From: Virgibacillus proomii
GTDB lineage: Bacteria; Bacillota; Bacilli; Bacillales; Amphibacillaceae
Assembly (NCBI RefSeq): GCF_900162615.1
Contig: NZ_FUFN01000010.1
Coordinates: 1,432,149-1,496,148, forward strand
Reading direction: 5' to 3'
DNA length: 64,000 nucleotides
In this document: positions 36,057-43,943 of the stretch, piece after piece
How positions within the stretch are numbered: the first letter of the stretch is position 1
How the letters are laid out: each line of letters starts with the position of its first letter
Notes under the pieces: generated by a model
The model's input: only the letters and a program-made list of their open reading frames with translations
What the model was told of the DNA's origin: nothing
The model's database searches: none
Made by a program: the position numbers and the translations under genes

Positions 36057-36863
36057 ATGTCTGCTTTTATGATCCTACGTCAGTTGTTTAATCGATACCT
36101 AACGTTTAAAGTATATGATCTTTCTGCACAGATGGCTTATTATTTTTTGCTATCTGTTTTTCCATTTCTGGTAGCGATCTATTCTTTACTGCCGTATTTG
36201 CCATTAAATGAAGATTATATTTTAGAATTAGTTCAACCATTTGCTCCGGAAGCAACATATCGACTAATTGAAAATACGATTTCTTACTTTTTAGTACATC
36301 AAAAGCAAAATTTATTGTCATACAGCTTTATTACTTCTGTTTGGCTTGCTTCAATGGGATTTCAATCGATGAAGCGAATACTTAACATTGCTTATAATAT
36401 TGAAACCAAAAAAAGCTTGTTCAAACAAGCGATAGAAGGAGTATTGCTTACAATTGGATTTATGATTGTAATCTTGTTTTCTGTTATTATACCTGTGATC
36501 GAAAGAATGATCAGAGACTATTTAGATGACGTTTTTACTGTGCAAAGTTTTCAAAGCTTTTGGACTTTTTTTCAATGGGGGATCGGCAGTATATTTATCG
36601 TTATTTTTTTAATTGGATTGTATTATTTTTCCCCGAACGTTAAATTAAAGGTAAAAAATGTTCTTCCGGGTGCTATTTTTGCAACAATCGGTTGGCAGTT
36701 TGTTTCTTTACAATTTGCCTCTTTTGTTAGTTTTAATAACTACTCTGCCTTTTATGGTCAATTAGGTGGTATTGTTGTTTTAATGCTTTGGTTTTATCTT
36801 TCCGCAATGATTATCATCGTCGGAGGATTATTAAATACGATTATTTCGCCAATCGATCGATGA
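36057..36863 (+). CDS. YihY/BrkB-family membrane protein
   Basis: 268 residues with about six membrane segments, a member of the YihY family once mislabelled ribonuclease BN. Conserved features are the N-terminal DLSAQMAYYFLLSVFPFLVAIYSLL, SVWLASMGFQSMKRILNIAYN in the middle, and NYSAFYGQLGGIVVLMLWFYLSA near the end. Function unknown; export or envelope roles have been suggested. The start ATG 36057 is 7 bases after AAGGAG (36044-36049); an ATG at 36018 would add 13 residues. Confidence 0.9.
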   Translation: MSAFMILRQLFNRYLTFKVYDLSAQMAYYFLLSVFPFLVAIYSLLPYLPLNEDYILELVQPFAPEATYRLIENTISYFLVHQKQNLLSYSFITSVWLASMGFQSMKRILNIAYNIETKKSLFKQAIEGVLLTIGFMIVILFSVIIPVIERMIRDYLDDVFTVQSFQSFWTFFQWGIGSIFIVIFLIGLYYFSPNVKLKVKNVLPGAIFATIGWQFVSLQFASFVSFNNYSAFYGQLGGIVVLMLWFYLSAMIIIVGGLLNTIISPIDR

Positions 36864-37073
36864 TAAATCTAACTACGACTAGGTACTACCAGAAATTTCC
36901 TTAATAACATGTAACCTGCTTTTTAAAAACATAGAGTTATTAGGAAAATAGAGGTTTATAAATTGCAAAACGCATCTCTATCTTTTTGGCAATATTTATT
37001 CATGATTTAGCCATGCCCTGAATAGCTATAAAGTAGTGAGTCAAGCCTTTACGAAATATTAACTTAAAGTGTG

Positions 37074-37535
37074 TGTTCAAAAAGTGGATAACAGACTGAG
37101 ATGGGTCGGGTATCAAAATCGCAACGTCTTAAAAAAATCACGATGTGACACGGTTGAAGTTTACCTTTTTCTGTTGCAAAATCTGACACTGGCATGTCTT
37201 ATGCGCCAAAGTTCGAGACGACGAAGTTTTGAGTAGTCAGGCTATGCAGTTAAAAATAGGGGATGGCATTTAAGAAAAACATAGTTGGTGCTAAGACATC
37301 GGCGCGAAAGATCGACTCGTTCACTTATACGTAAGTCCAAAAATTTTACAACGTGGAAATAACTACTAAGCTAAAATTTTCTCCATCCTTTATGTAGAAA
37401 AAAACTTTGCATACAGAATCCAGTATTTATACATGGAACAATAAAACTCCCTACTCATTATTTTATTTCAGCGTTAGTATCCTTTTTAACGTATAATCAA
37501 TTCCACTAATTATTTCTAGCCGGACTTTTTGAACA
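37074..37535 (+). repeat. Family A MITE-like repeat (copy A3, fullest copy)
   Basis: The ends TGTTCAAAAAG (37074-37084) and CTTTTTGAACA (37525-37535) are perfect 11-bp inverted repeats. The interior, about 440 bp, is non-coding and includes GCTAAAATTTTCTCCATCC-like sequence seen in the other copies. It ends 32 bases before the ZorA-like gene. Confidence 0.7.
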
Positions 37536-37567
37536 TCCTCTTCAAGCTATCTATAGGGGGAAAACAA

Positions 37568-39397
37568 ATGGTTGAATCCATTCTTAAATTATTTACAACC
37601 GAACAAAAAGCAGAGGCGATTTTGGCTAATCCAATTGTGGAGCTTATTTTTATTATTTTATTTTCTGCTTTTGTTTTAGCGTTAATTGTCCACTTAACTA
37701 TATTTCGTAAGCTCAAACATATTAGAAACTATTTAAAGAATACTGGGCGTATGGATATTGAACCAGTCTTATCATTTAAAGAACAATATGAAATTCAACA
37801 GCAACAAGAAACGGTAAAGGTGGAAACGTTTGTGCAAGAAAAGTTTGCAAGCTTCCGTATGTTCCATATACCAATTATCAGTTTAATCAAGATGATTCAA
37901 ATGACCGTTTCCGTATTTATCCTTCTCGGTGTACTCGGAACGTTTATCGGGTTAACTTCCTCACTAGGTAGTATTAATTTAGAAGGAAATGAGATAGTCG
38001 AGGGGGTGGCAAATGTATTAACAGGCATTGATGTTGCTTTTTACACAAGTATTGCAGGAATGGGATTTTCTTTAATTATGACAGTATTGATGAAAGTGTT
38101 AAATACGGAATTTATGCTAACAGATATTATGCTAATGACGGAAACAAAGTTGGAAGGCACACAAGAAAATGGCCTGAACCGCTTGATTACTGTATCGGAA
38201 ACCATTCATGATTCCATCTTACATTTGACAGAGACAAGTGAGCAATCCTTTCAGACGATTGCATTTGCTTTTAAAGGATTTCAAGACTATACAACTGGTC
38301 TTCAACAATCAGCTAAAGATTTGGCATCCTTTAACGATGGACTCGCAACCAATCTTAAAGACTTCCAGCAATTGTTTCATAATATGAAAAGTGTAACGGA
38401 AGATATTGCAACTGGTACGAATCGATTAAACGATAATTTCGCTACACTGTTTACTTACTTTAAACGAATGGATAAAAGAAATGAACGAATGATGCAAGCA
38501 TTAGAAAATACGTTTGAAAAGGCCAAAGAACAGGCTGGAACACAGCTTGATATATTGCGACAATTTGAATCATCGGTGGAGGAAATCAAACAGTTCACTA
38601 CTTCTTTATTGAATGAACAAGCAGCTCTAAAAGCTGTATTTACAAAAATACAGGCACAAAGCAAAGATCTCGTTAAGCAAATGGAGAAACAAAATAGAGA
38701 ATTTAAAACGGTATTTGGAACAGATATTTCCACGAAGTTAACAGGAATTATTTCCCAGTTGCATGAACTTTCCGGCGTATTCGATCATATGGGGGATTCG
38801 TTGATAAAGCTTCCGGAAGCTCTTGATGTGATTAATCAAACACAAGCTGAATATAAACATCTATTAACGGATCGCTTTCAAGATTTAAAGGAATTTAATC
38901 GTACCTTTCACCATCATTTAAAATCACATGCAACGAACATGTTATCGTTTGAAAAGCAAATGAAGGATGCAACTAGTACATATGAACAAATGGCAATGAA
39001 AAACAGCCAGTTTATTCAAGAGATCAACATAACAATGACAGAAATGAATCAAATTTTTAAACAACAAGATACTCATTTGGAAAATCAACTTCATGTTTTA
39101 AAAGATGCATTAACGAATTATGTAAACAATTTAGAAGGATCTCTCGGTCAAAAGCTGGAGCACGTTGCCCAATCTATCCAATCCTATCTAAGAGAGATTA
39201 ATGATGGGTTGCGCACGGAGTTTTATCAATTACGCCGAAACGCAGAAAACAGCCAACAAAGTCAAGAAAGGTTTATCCAGCAAATATTACAAGAACTCGG
39301 TCGTGAAATTCAAATTTTAAACCAACATTTAGCTGCTTTATCACAGCCAACTTACACGCAAAATAATCAAATAAGGTTGAATCAAAATGAATTCTAA
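37568..39397 (+). CDS. MotA/TolQ/ExbB-type proton channel with long tail (ZorA-like)
   Basis: 609 residues. Three membrane helices (about 22-46, 107-131, 150-178), with the MotA/TolQ-type segment GVLGTFIGLTSSLG and VAFYTSIAGMGFSLIM in the last two, precede a soluble helical, coiled-coil tail of about 420 residues. That layout is the ZorA type: a peptidoglycan-anchored ion-driven motor with a long cytoplasmic tail. It differs from flagellar MotA, which has four helices and no tail. Start ATG 37568 follows GGGGG; the earlier ATG at 37529 lies in repeat sequence. The stop overlaps the next gene by 11 bp. Confidence 0.85.
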   Translation: MVESILKLFTTEQKAEAILANPIVELIFIILFSAFVLALIVHLTIFRKLKHIRNYLKNTGRMDIEPVLSFKEQYEIQQQQETVKVETFVQEKFASFRMFHIPIISLIKMIQMTVSVFILLGVLGTFIGLTSSLGSINLEGNEIVEGVANVLTGIDVAFYTSIAGMGFSLIMTVLMKVLNTEFMLTDIMLMTETKLEGTQENGLNRLITVSETIHDSILHLTETSEQSFQTIAFAFKGFQDYTTGLQQSAKDLASFNDGLATNLKDFQQLFHNMKSVTEDIATGTNRLNDNFATLFTYFKRMDKRNERMMQALENTFEKAKEQAGTQLDILRQFESSVEEIKQFTTSLLNEQAALKAVFTKIQAQSKDLVKQMEKQNREFKTVFGTDISTKLTGIISQLHELSGVFDHMGDSLIKLPEALDVINQTQAEYKHLLTDRFQDLKEFNRTFHHHLKSHATNMLSFEKQMKDATSTYEQMAMKNSQFIQEINITMTEMNQIFKQQDTHLENQLHVLKDALTNYVNNLEGSLGQKLEHVAQSIQSYLREINDGLRTEFYQLRRNAENSQQSQERFIQQILQELGREIQILNQHLAALSQPTYTQNNQIRLNQNEF

Positions 39398-40079
39398 ATA
39401 TCAGCGACTATTTAGGCAGGATCGGGATGAAGGACATTTTTGGCCCTCTTTTACAGATTTATTAACGACTATATTACTATGCTTTATTCTTATTTTTGTC
39501 GCAATGATGATTATTAAATCGTTGCAAATTGAAGAAATGAAGCGGACCTTGGATCAAATTATGGGGGTAAGAGCAAAGCTGGTAAATGATTTAAAAAAAG
39601 AATTTAGCGGATCTAACTTAGGGGTTGAGGTGGATGAAAAAACTGGGTCGATCATTTTTAATACGGAGATTTTGTTCGAGTATGATAAAGCAGAATTGAA
39701 GACAGATTCCTTTACTTTTTTAAATGAATTTGTACCCAAATATTTAGACATTCTCCTGCAGGAAGGGTACGAAGCGTATGTGGCAGAGATTATTATTGAA
39801 GGGCATACAGATCGGGATGGATCTTATTTGTACAATTTAAAATTAGCTCAGGATAGAGCATATAGTGTTGCAGATTATCTTTTAAGTGAACAGTTTCCAT
39901 ATAAACATATTCAACAGCATTTAGAAAATAAACTAACTGTTAACAGTAAATCATTTTCAGATGTGAGAACAGATGAAGATGGCAAGTACAGCGCCAAAGA
40001 TTCCAGAAGGGTTGAATTTAAATTTCGCTTAAAGGATGAAGAAATACTAGATAAAACAAGAGAAATTCTAGGATCATAA
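39387..40079 (+). CDS. OmpA/MotB-domain stator partner (ZorB-like)
   Basis: 230 residues. A short N-terminus leads into one membrane helix (about 22-42) with Asp24 in WPSFTDLLTTILLCF, placed like the proton-carrying Asp of MotB, ExbD and ZorB. The C-terminal OmpA-like peptidoglycan-binding domain follows (about 95-220), with EGHTDRDGSYLYNLKLAQDRA. It forms an obvious pair with the preceding channel gene, with overlapping reading frames. No ZorC, ZorD or ZorE gene follows. Confidence 0.87.
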   Translation: MNSKYQRLFRQDRDEGHFWPSFTDLLTTILLCFILIFVAMMIIKSLQIEEMKRTLDQIMGVRAKLVNDLKKEFSGSNLGVEVDEKTGSIIFNTEILFEYDKAELKTDSFTFLNEFVPKYLDILLQEGYEAYVAEIIIEGHTDRDGSYLYNLKLAQDRAYSVADYLLSEQFPYKHIQQHLENKLTVNSKSFSDVRTDEDGKYSAKDSRRVEFKFRLKDEEILDKTREILGS

Positions 40080-40086
40080 ACAAACA

Positions 40087-40125
40087 TAAAGGGGCTAGTA
40101 CTTAAGCAGCGCCTTTATTTATATC
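40087..40125 (+). terminator. Weak terminator after the ZorAB-like pair
   Basis: AAAGGGGC / GCGCCTTT stem (7 of 8 pairs) and a short T-rich tail. Confidence 0.5.
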
Positions 40126-40359
40126 CGTTTCCATTGTGGATAGATTTTTTAAAAGTAGCTTCGTCTAGCCGAGACTTCATCTTCTTACTCAGTAATCGTT
40201 TAAGATCGGCCGAATCTAAGGAAGGCCGACTAAAAGTGGGCTTGCCGTTTAGGCGCGGCTTCCCCCTTTTTAGAGGCATGTTTTCTGTATCCAGAATCTA
40301 AGGAGCTGTTTTGCCCTTAGTTGAAAAATCCGTTTGTCATCTTATGAAAGAAATGACTC

Positions 40360-40536
40360 CTAATAAGCATCGCATTTTTTCAAGGACAGAGTTGCTACGG
40401 CAGCAATACACCGCGATTTTTCAAGGACAAGGAATACGTCGGGAGCGGTACATCGTATGCAGAAAAGCTTTTTTTCAAGGACGCCGAGTTTTTAGCCTTT
40501 GTTCCACTTCAAGAGGAAAAGCGCTCCTTGAATAAA
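40360..40536 (+). repeat. Family D repeat array (copy D1)
   Basis: The motif TTTTTCAAGGAC occurs at 40376-40387, 40417-40428 and 40471-40482, separated by related words (AATAAGCATCGC, CTACGGCAGCA, ACCGCGAT). An inverted TCCTTGAA closes it at 40525. The same words recur at 48.4-48.6 kb. No open frame with a ribosome site. Confidence 0.65.
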
Positions 40537-40602
40537 TTTTCACCTTATCTCATCAGAAAGTACTCCCGTTTGCACATCGTAAACGGGCATCTCTTGTTGT
40601 TC

Positions 40603-40688
40603 CACTATAGGAAAATATAAAACTGTAGGCTTTTAAGAAAAACGATAGCTTTCGCATAAAAGCTTGGCGATAAGCTAAGTTTTTCTAA
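40603..40688 (+). repeat. Family B intergenic repeat (copy B3)
   Basis: CACTATAGGAAAATATAAAA to AAGTTTTTCTAA with the internal AAGCTTGGC / GATAAGCTAAG hairpin. No C insertion. It lies downstream of the convergent aldo/keto reductase gene. Confidence 0.75.
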
Positions 40689-40706
40689 TCTGTACATTTC
40701 ATGTAT

Positions 40707-40734
40707 AACGTTTTGTTTGGTTGATCAAAACGTT
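40707..40734. terminator. Hairpin at the end of the aldo/keto reductase gene
   Basis: AACGTTTTG / CAAAACGTT stem, adjacent to the minus-strand stop codon; the T run is poor. Confidence 0.4.
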
Positions 40735-41577
40735 TTAAAATTCCTCATATATTGCAGGGTCTAGATTTTTTATTCTGCCATTCGGTTTCGTTAATTTGGA
40801 GATGGCGTTCATTTCTGTTTCAGTTAAAGAGAAGTCAAAAATTGAAATATTCTCCAATTGACGCTCGTAGGATGATGATTTAGGAATTGCAATAGATCCA
40901 AGTTGATAATGCCAGCGTAAAATAATTTGCGAAACTGTCTTGTTATGCTGACGAGCAATGTTTACAATCGTTTCATTGTTCAATATTTCATTTGCACGAG
41001 CTAACGGACTCCAAGATTGAGTCTGAATATGATGAATTGCATGCCACTTTCGCTGCTCCGCTTGGTTGAAAAATGGGTGTAATTCGATTTGATTAATACT
41101 AGGTTTTACTCCCGTTTCTGTTTTTAAACGCTCTAAGTGCTCCGGCAGGAAATTACATACTCCAATTGAGCGAATAAGTCCCCATTTTTTTGCATCAATT
41201 AAGGCCTGCCATGCTTCTACATACATATCTTGCTTTGGGTTTGGCCAATGAATTAAATATAAATCAAAATAACTCAAGCTAGCTCGATATAATGATTCTT
41301 GAATAGCGGTTATGGCCTTGTCATACGCTTGATAACGACCTGGAAGTTTTGAAGTAACCAGTAAATCTTCTCGGCGAACTGAACTGCGTTTGATTGCTTG
41401 ACCGACTGCCCCTTCATTCTCATAGTTATAGGCAGTGTCAATTAGTCGATAACCGATATTTATGGCGTTTGCTATCGCATTAGCCCCTTCATTTCCATTT
41501 AATTTGTATGTGCCAAAACCGATAGCTGGAACTGTTAAACCATCATATAATGTAATTTCTGGTATGGTCTCCACCAT
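40735..41577 (-). CDS. Aldo/keto reductase
   Basis: NADPH-dependent oxidoreductase with a TIM-barrel fold, 280 residues. The catalytic tetrad is visible: Asp and Tyr in RLIDTAYNYENE, Lys in LLVTSKLPG and His in YLIHWPNPK. The C-terminal NADPH-binding IAIPKSSSYERQLENISIFDF is typical. It belongs to the YtbE/YvgN-like group of Bacillus, which reduces methylglyoxal and other aldehydes; the natural substrate is not readable. Single gene, ribosome site AAGGAGG. Confidence 0.92.
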   Translation of the reverse strand: MVETIPEITLYDGLTVPAIGFGTYKLNGNEGANAIANAINIGYRLIDTAYNYENEGAVGQAIKRSSVRREDLLVTSKLPGRYQAYDKAITAIQESLYRASLSYFDLYLIHWPNPKQDMYVEAWQALIDAKKWGLIRSIGVCNFLPEHLERLKTETGVKPSINQIELHPFFNQAEQRKWHAIHHIQTQSWSPLARANEILNNETIVNIARQHNKTVSQIILRWHYQLGSIAIPKSSSYERQLENISIFDFSLTETEMNAISKLTKPNGRIKNLDPAIYEEF

Positions 41578-41772
41578 ATCATAACCTCCTTTTATAACGT
41601 TACACTTTAAGCGTACAATGAAATAGGGAAAAAGCCAAATCCTACTTACTAAATGTCGCTAATTTTAACTAAAATCTTGGGAAAATAAAAATTATTCTTC
41701 ATTGAAATTCACAAATTGGTTTATAATGTTAAAATAAATAGTATTATCTTTTGTAAACTTTGTTTAGATGGG

Positions 41773-42336
41773 GTGAATCCTCTGAATGATTTTATATTAA
41801 TCGTACTATCCTATTTATGTGGCTGTATAAATGGGGCTTATTATGTAGGAAAGCTATATTACAGACAGGATATAAGGGAGTTAGGCAGTTCTAATGCTGG
41901 AGCAAGAAACGCTGGGAGAGTATTTGGCAAATCAGCATTTATATTTACAGTAATTATTGATGTCTTAAAAACCATTATACCGCTGTTGTTTGCATTTCAT
42001 CTGTTTCATAGCAATGGAGTTGTGCTTGGGTGCATGACATTTGCTATTTTACTAGGACATGTATGGCCTATTCAACTTCATTTTCGTGGTGGTAAAGGAG
42101 TGGTTGTTTACTTAGCAGCTTCATTAATTCTCGCACCACTAGCTTTAATTATCTCCGGTGTAATTATTTTAATAGCGTATCCGATTATAAAAAAACTTAC
42201 GATCGTCGCGATGAGCAGTTTTACTAGTATGCCAATAATACTATTGTTTTTTTACAAGGATGTAATATTAGCAATAATCTTCTTTATCATGCTGTTTATC
42301 ATTGTAATTTTGCATAGAAATGGGGATCAAACATGA
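41773..42336 (+). CDS. PlsY-like acyl-phosphate acyltransferase
   Basis: A membrane protein of about 185 residues with about five helices. It resembles PlsY, which moves an acyl group from acyl-phosphate to glycerol 3-phosphate. Motif 1 is altered to GSSNAGARNAG, and motif 2 is GHVWPIQLHFRGGKGV. Motif 3 is cut: the protein ends at HRNGDQT. Start uncertain: GTG 41773 or CTG 41782, the latter well placed behind GATGGGGTG. The alignment with PlsY begins right after the CTG. The stop overlaps the next ATG (ATGA). Because it is divergent and in this operon, it may acylate something other than glycerol 3-phosphate. Confidence 0.8.
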   Translation: MNPLNDFILIVLSYLCGCINGAYYVGKLYYRQDIRELGSSNAGARNAGRVFGKSAFIFTVIIDVLKTIIPLLFAFHLFHSNGVVLGCMTFAILLGHVWPIQLHFRGGKGVVVYLAASLILAPLALIISGVIILIAYPIIKKLTIVAMSSFTSMPIILLFFYKDVILAIIFFIMLFIIVILHRNGDQT

Positions 42337-43943
42337 ACCAATATTTACCTGTAATCTATAAAATAGCGGATCAACAAGCAGAATTTGAACAAATTTATCA
42401 TTTAAATTACGAGACATTTGTTGAAGAAATACCACAACACGAAGCAAACGAAAAACATAGACTAGTAGACCGGTTTGACAGTAAAAATACATATGTAATT
42501 GCTAAGCGGGAAGAGGAAGTAATTGACATGCTCACAGTGAATGCCGAAAGACCTTTTTCTTTAGATCAAAAATTAGCCAATCTGGATCAGTATTTACCTG
42601 ATGATGCGGTACCATGTGAAATTCGATTACTTTCGATTAAAAAACAACATCGCGGAGGTCGAATTTTTTACGGTTTATGTGAAAAATTAGTAGCTTATTG
42701 CTTAAAACAAGGGTTTAATCTGGCTGTTATTTCCGGTACGCTGCGGCAAACAAAGTTGTATAAACATCTTGGTTTTGAAGCATTTGGTCCAGTAGTAGGT
42801 ACCGAAGAAGCACCATATCAACCAATGTATTTAACAAAGGAAAATTTCGAGCGTGCTTCGAAGCTTTTCAAAAGAATGCTCAAAAAACAAGAAAAACATA
42901 ACCATTATAATTTTTTGCCCGGACCTGTAGAAATAGCGGATGATGTAAGTATTGCTTGGAAAAAGGCGCCGATTTCTCATCGCGCAGATAAAATGCACGA
43001 AGTGATGGATGACATTCAACAACGTCTATGTAAACTTACGAAAGCAAATTATGCTGAAATTGCAGTGGGTACGGGAACACTTGCTAATGAAATGGTGACT
43101 GCTCAAATATCAACACATTCTTCTCCAGGATTGATTCTTGCAAACGGAGAATTTGGCGAACGGTTAATGGATCATGCTAACAGATGGGGTCTTTCCTATC
43201 ACGTCATTCATAAGCAGTGGAATGAGCCCATTTCTTTAAAAGAAGTAGAAGTGGTGTTAAAGAGAAATCCTGAGAGTGGTTGGCTTTGGACGGTGCACTG
43301 TGAAACATCAACAGGTTATGTTTATCCATTACAGCAATTAAAACAGATTTGTAAAACGTTTGCTGTTCGTTTATGTATCGATGCATGCAGTACGGTGGGG
43401 GTTATTCCTGTGAATTTACAATCCGTTTATTTAGCAAGCACGGTAAGTGGTAAGGGATTAGCCTCTTACCCTGGACTTGCTATCGTATTTCACGAAGAAA
43501 AATTAGTGCCAAATGAAAAAATCCCAAGCTATTTAGATGTAGGAAAATATCAAATTAATCGCAGTATTCCATTTACACATTCTTCAAATGGATTGTTTGC
43601 ATTAGCTGCTGCATTACAATATTCAAAACCTGAAATAGCGGATATATATCTATCTATTTGTCAAACATTTAAAGCAGCAGGGATGCATGTACTAACTGGA
43701 AACAACTACTCTCCGGGAATTATGACAATCTGTTTAGAGCAGGATATTGATTCAAGGAAGTTTGGCGATTTCTTGAAAGAAAAAGGGGTTCACATTAGCT
43801 ATGAAAGCATTTATTTATTAAAGCGTAATTGGATTCAAATAGCGTTCATGGGGAATCTGAAGCCGATTGATATTATGCAGGGAGTTTCCATAATAGCTGA
43901 CCACTATAAGCAGTTTTTAATGAAGAAGGTACAAAATAAATGA
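42333..43943 (+). CDS. Fusion: FeeM/LuxI-like N-acyltransferase + class V aminotransferase
   Basis: 536 residues. The N-terminal half (about 1-175) is a GNAT-like domain of the N-acyl-amino-acid synthase/autoinducer-synthase type: YKIADQQAEFEQIYHLNYETF, CEIRLLSIKKQHRGGRIF, LYKHLGFEAFGPVVG and YQPMYL. The C-terminal half (about 190-530) is a fold-type I class V aminotransferase like 2-aminoethylphosphonate transaminase, with NFLPGPVE, the PLP-binding CIDACSTVG and Lys374 in VSGKGLASYPG. It overlaps both neighbours by 4 bp, so it is translationally coupled to the PlsY-like and LtaS-like genes. The reaction is unknown; acyl transfer plus transamination suggests an amino-lipid. Confidence 0.8.
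   Translation: MNQYLPVIYKIADQQAEFEQIYHLNYETFVEEIPQHEANEKHRLVDRFDSKNTYVIAKREEEVIDMLTVNAERPFSLDQKLANLDQYLPDDAVPCEIRLLSIKKQHRGGRIFYGLCEKLVAYCLKQGFNLAVISGTLRQTKLYKHLGFEAFGPVVGTEEAPYQPMYLTKENFERASKLFKRMLKKQEKHNHYNFLPGPVEIADDVSIAWKKAPISHRADKMHEVMDDIQQRLCKLTKANYAEIAVGTGTLANEMVTAQISTHSSPGLILANGEFGERLMDHANRWGLSYHVIHKQWNEPISLKEVEVVLKRNPESGWLWTVHCETSTGYVYPLQQLKQICKTFAVRLCIDACSTVGVIPVNLQSVYLASTVSGKGLASYPGLAIVFHEEKLVPNEKIPSYLDVGKYQINRSIPFTHSSNGLFALAAALQYSKPEIADIYLSICQTFKAAGMHVLTGNNYSPGIMTICLEQDIDSRKFGDFLKEKGVHISYESIYLLKRNWIQIAFMGNLKPIDIMQGVSIIADHYKQFLMKKVQNK

Noticed and set aside
37568..40079. Flagellar MotA/MotB
   Set aside because: Three helices plus a very long helical tail in the A-type subunit, and no flagellar genes nearby.
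40360..40536. CRISPR array
   Set aside because: The repeated words vary in length, order and spacing, and there are no constant repeats or cas genes.
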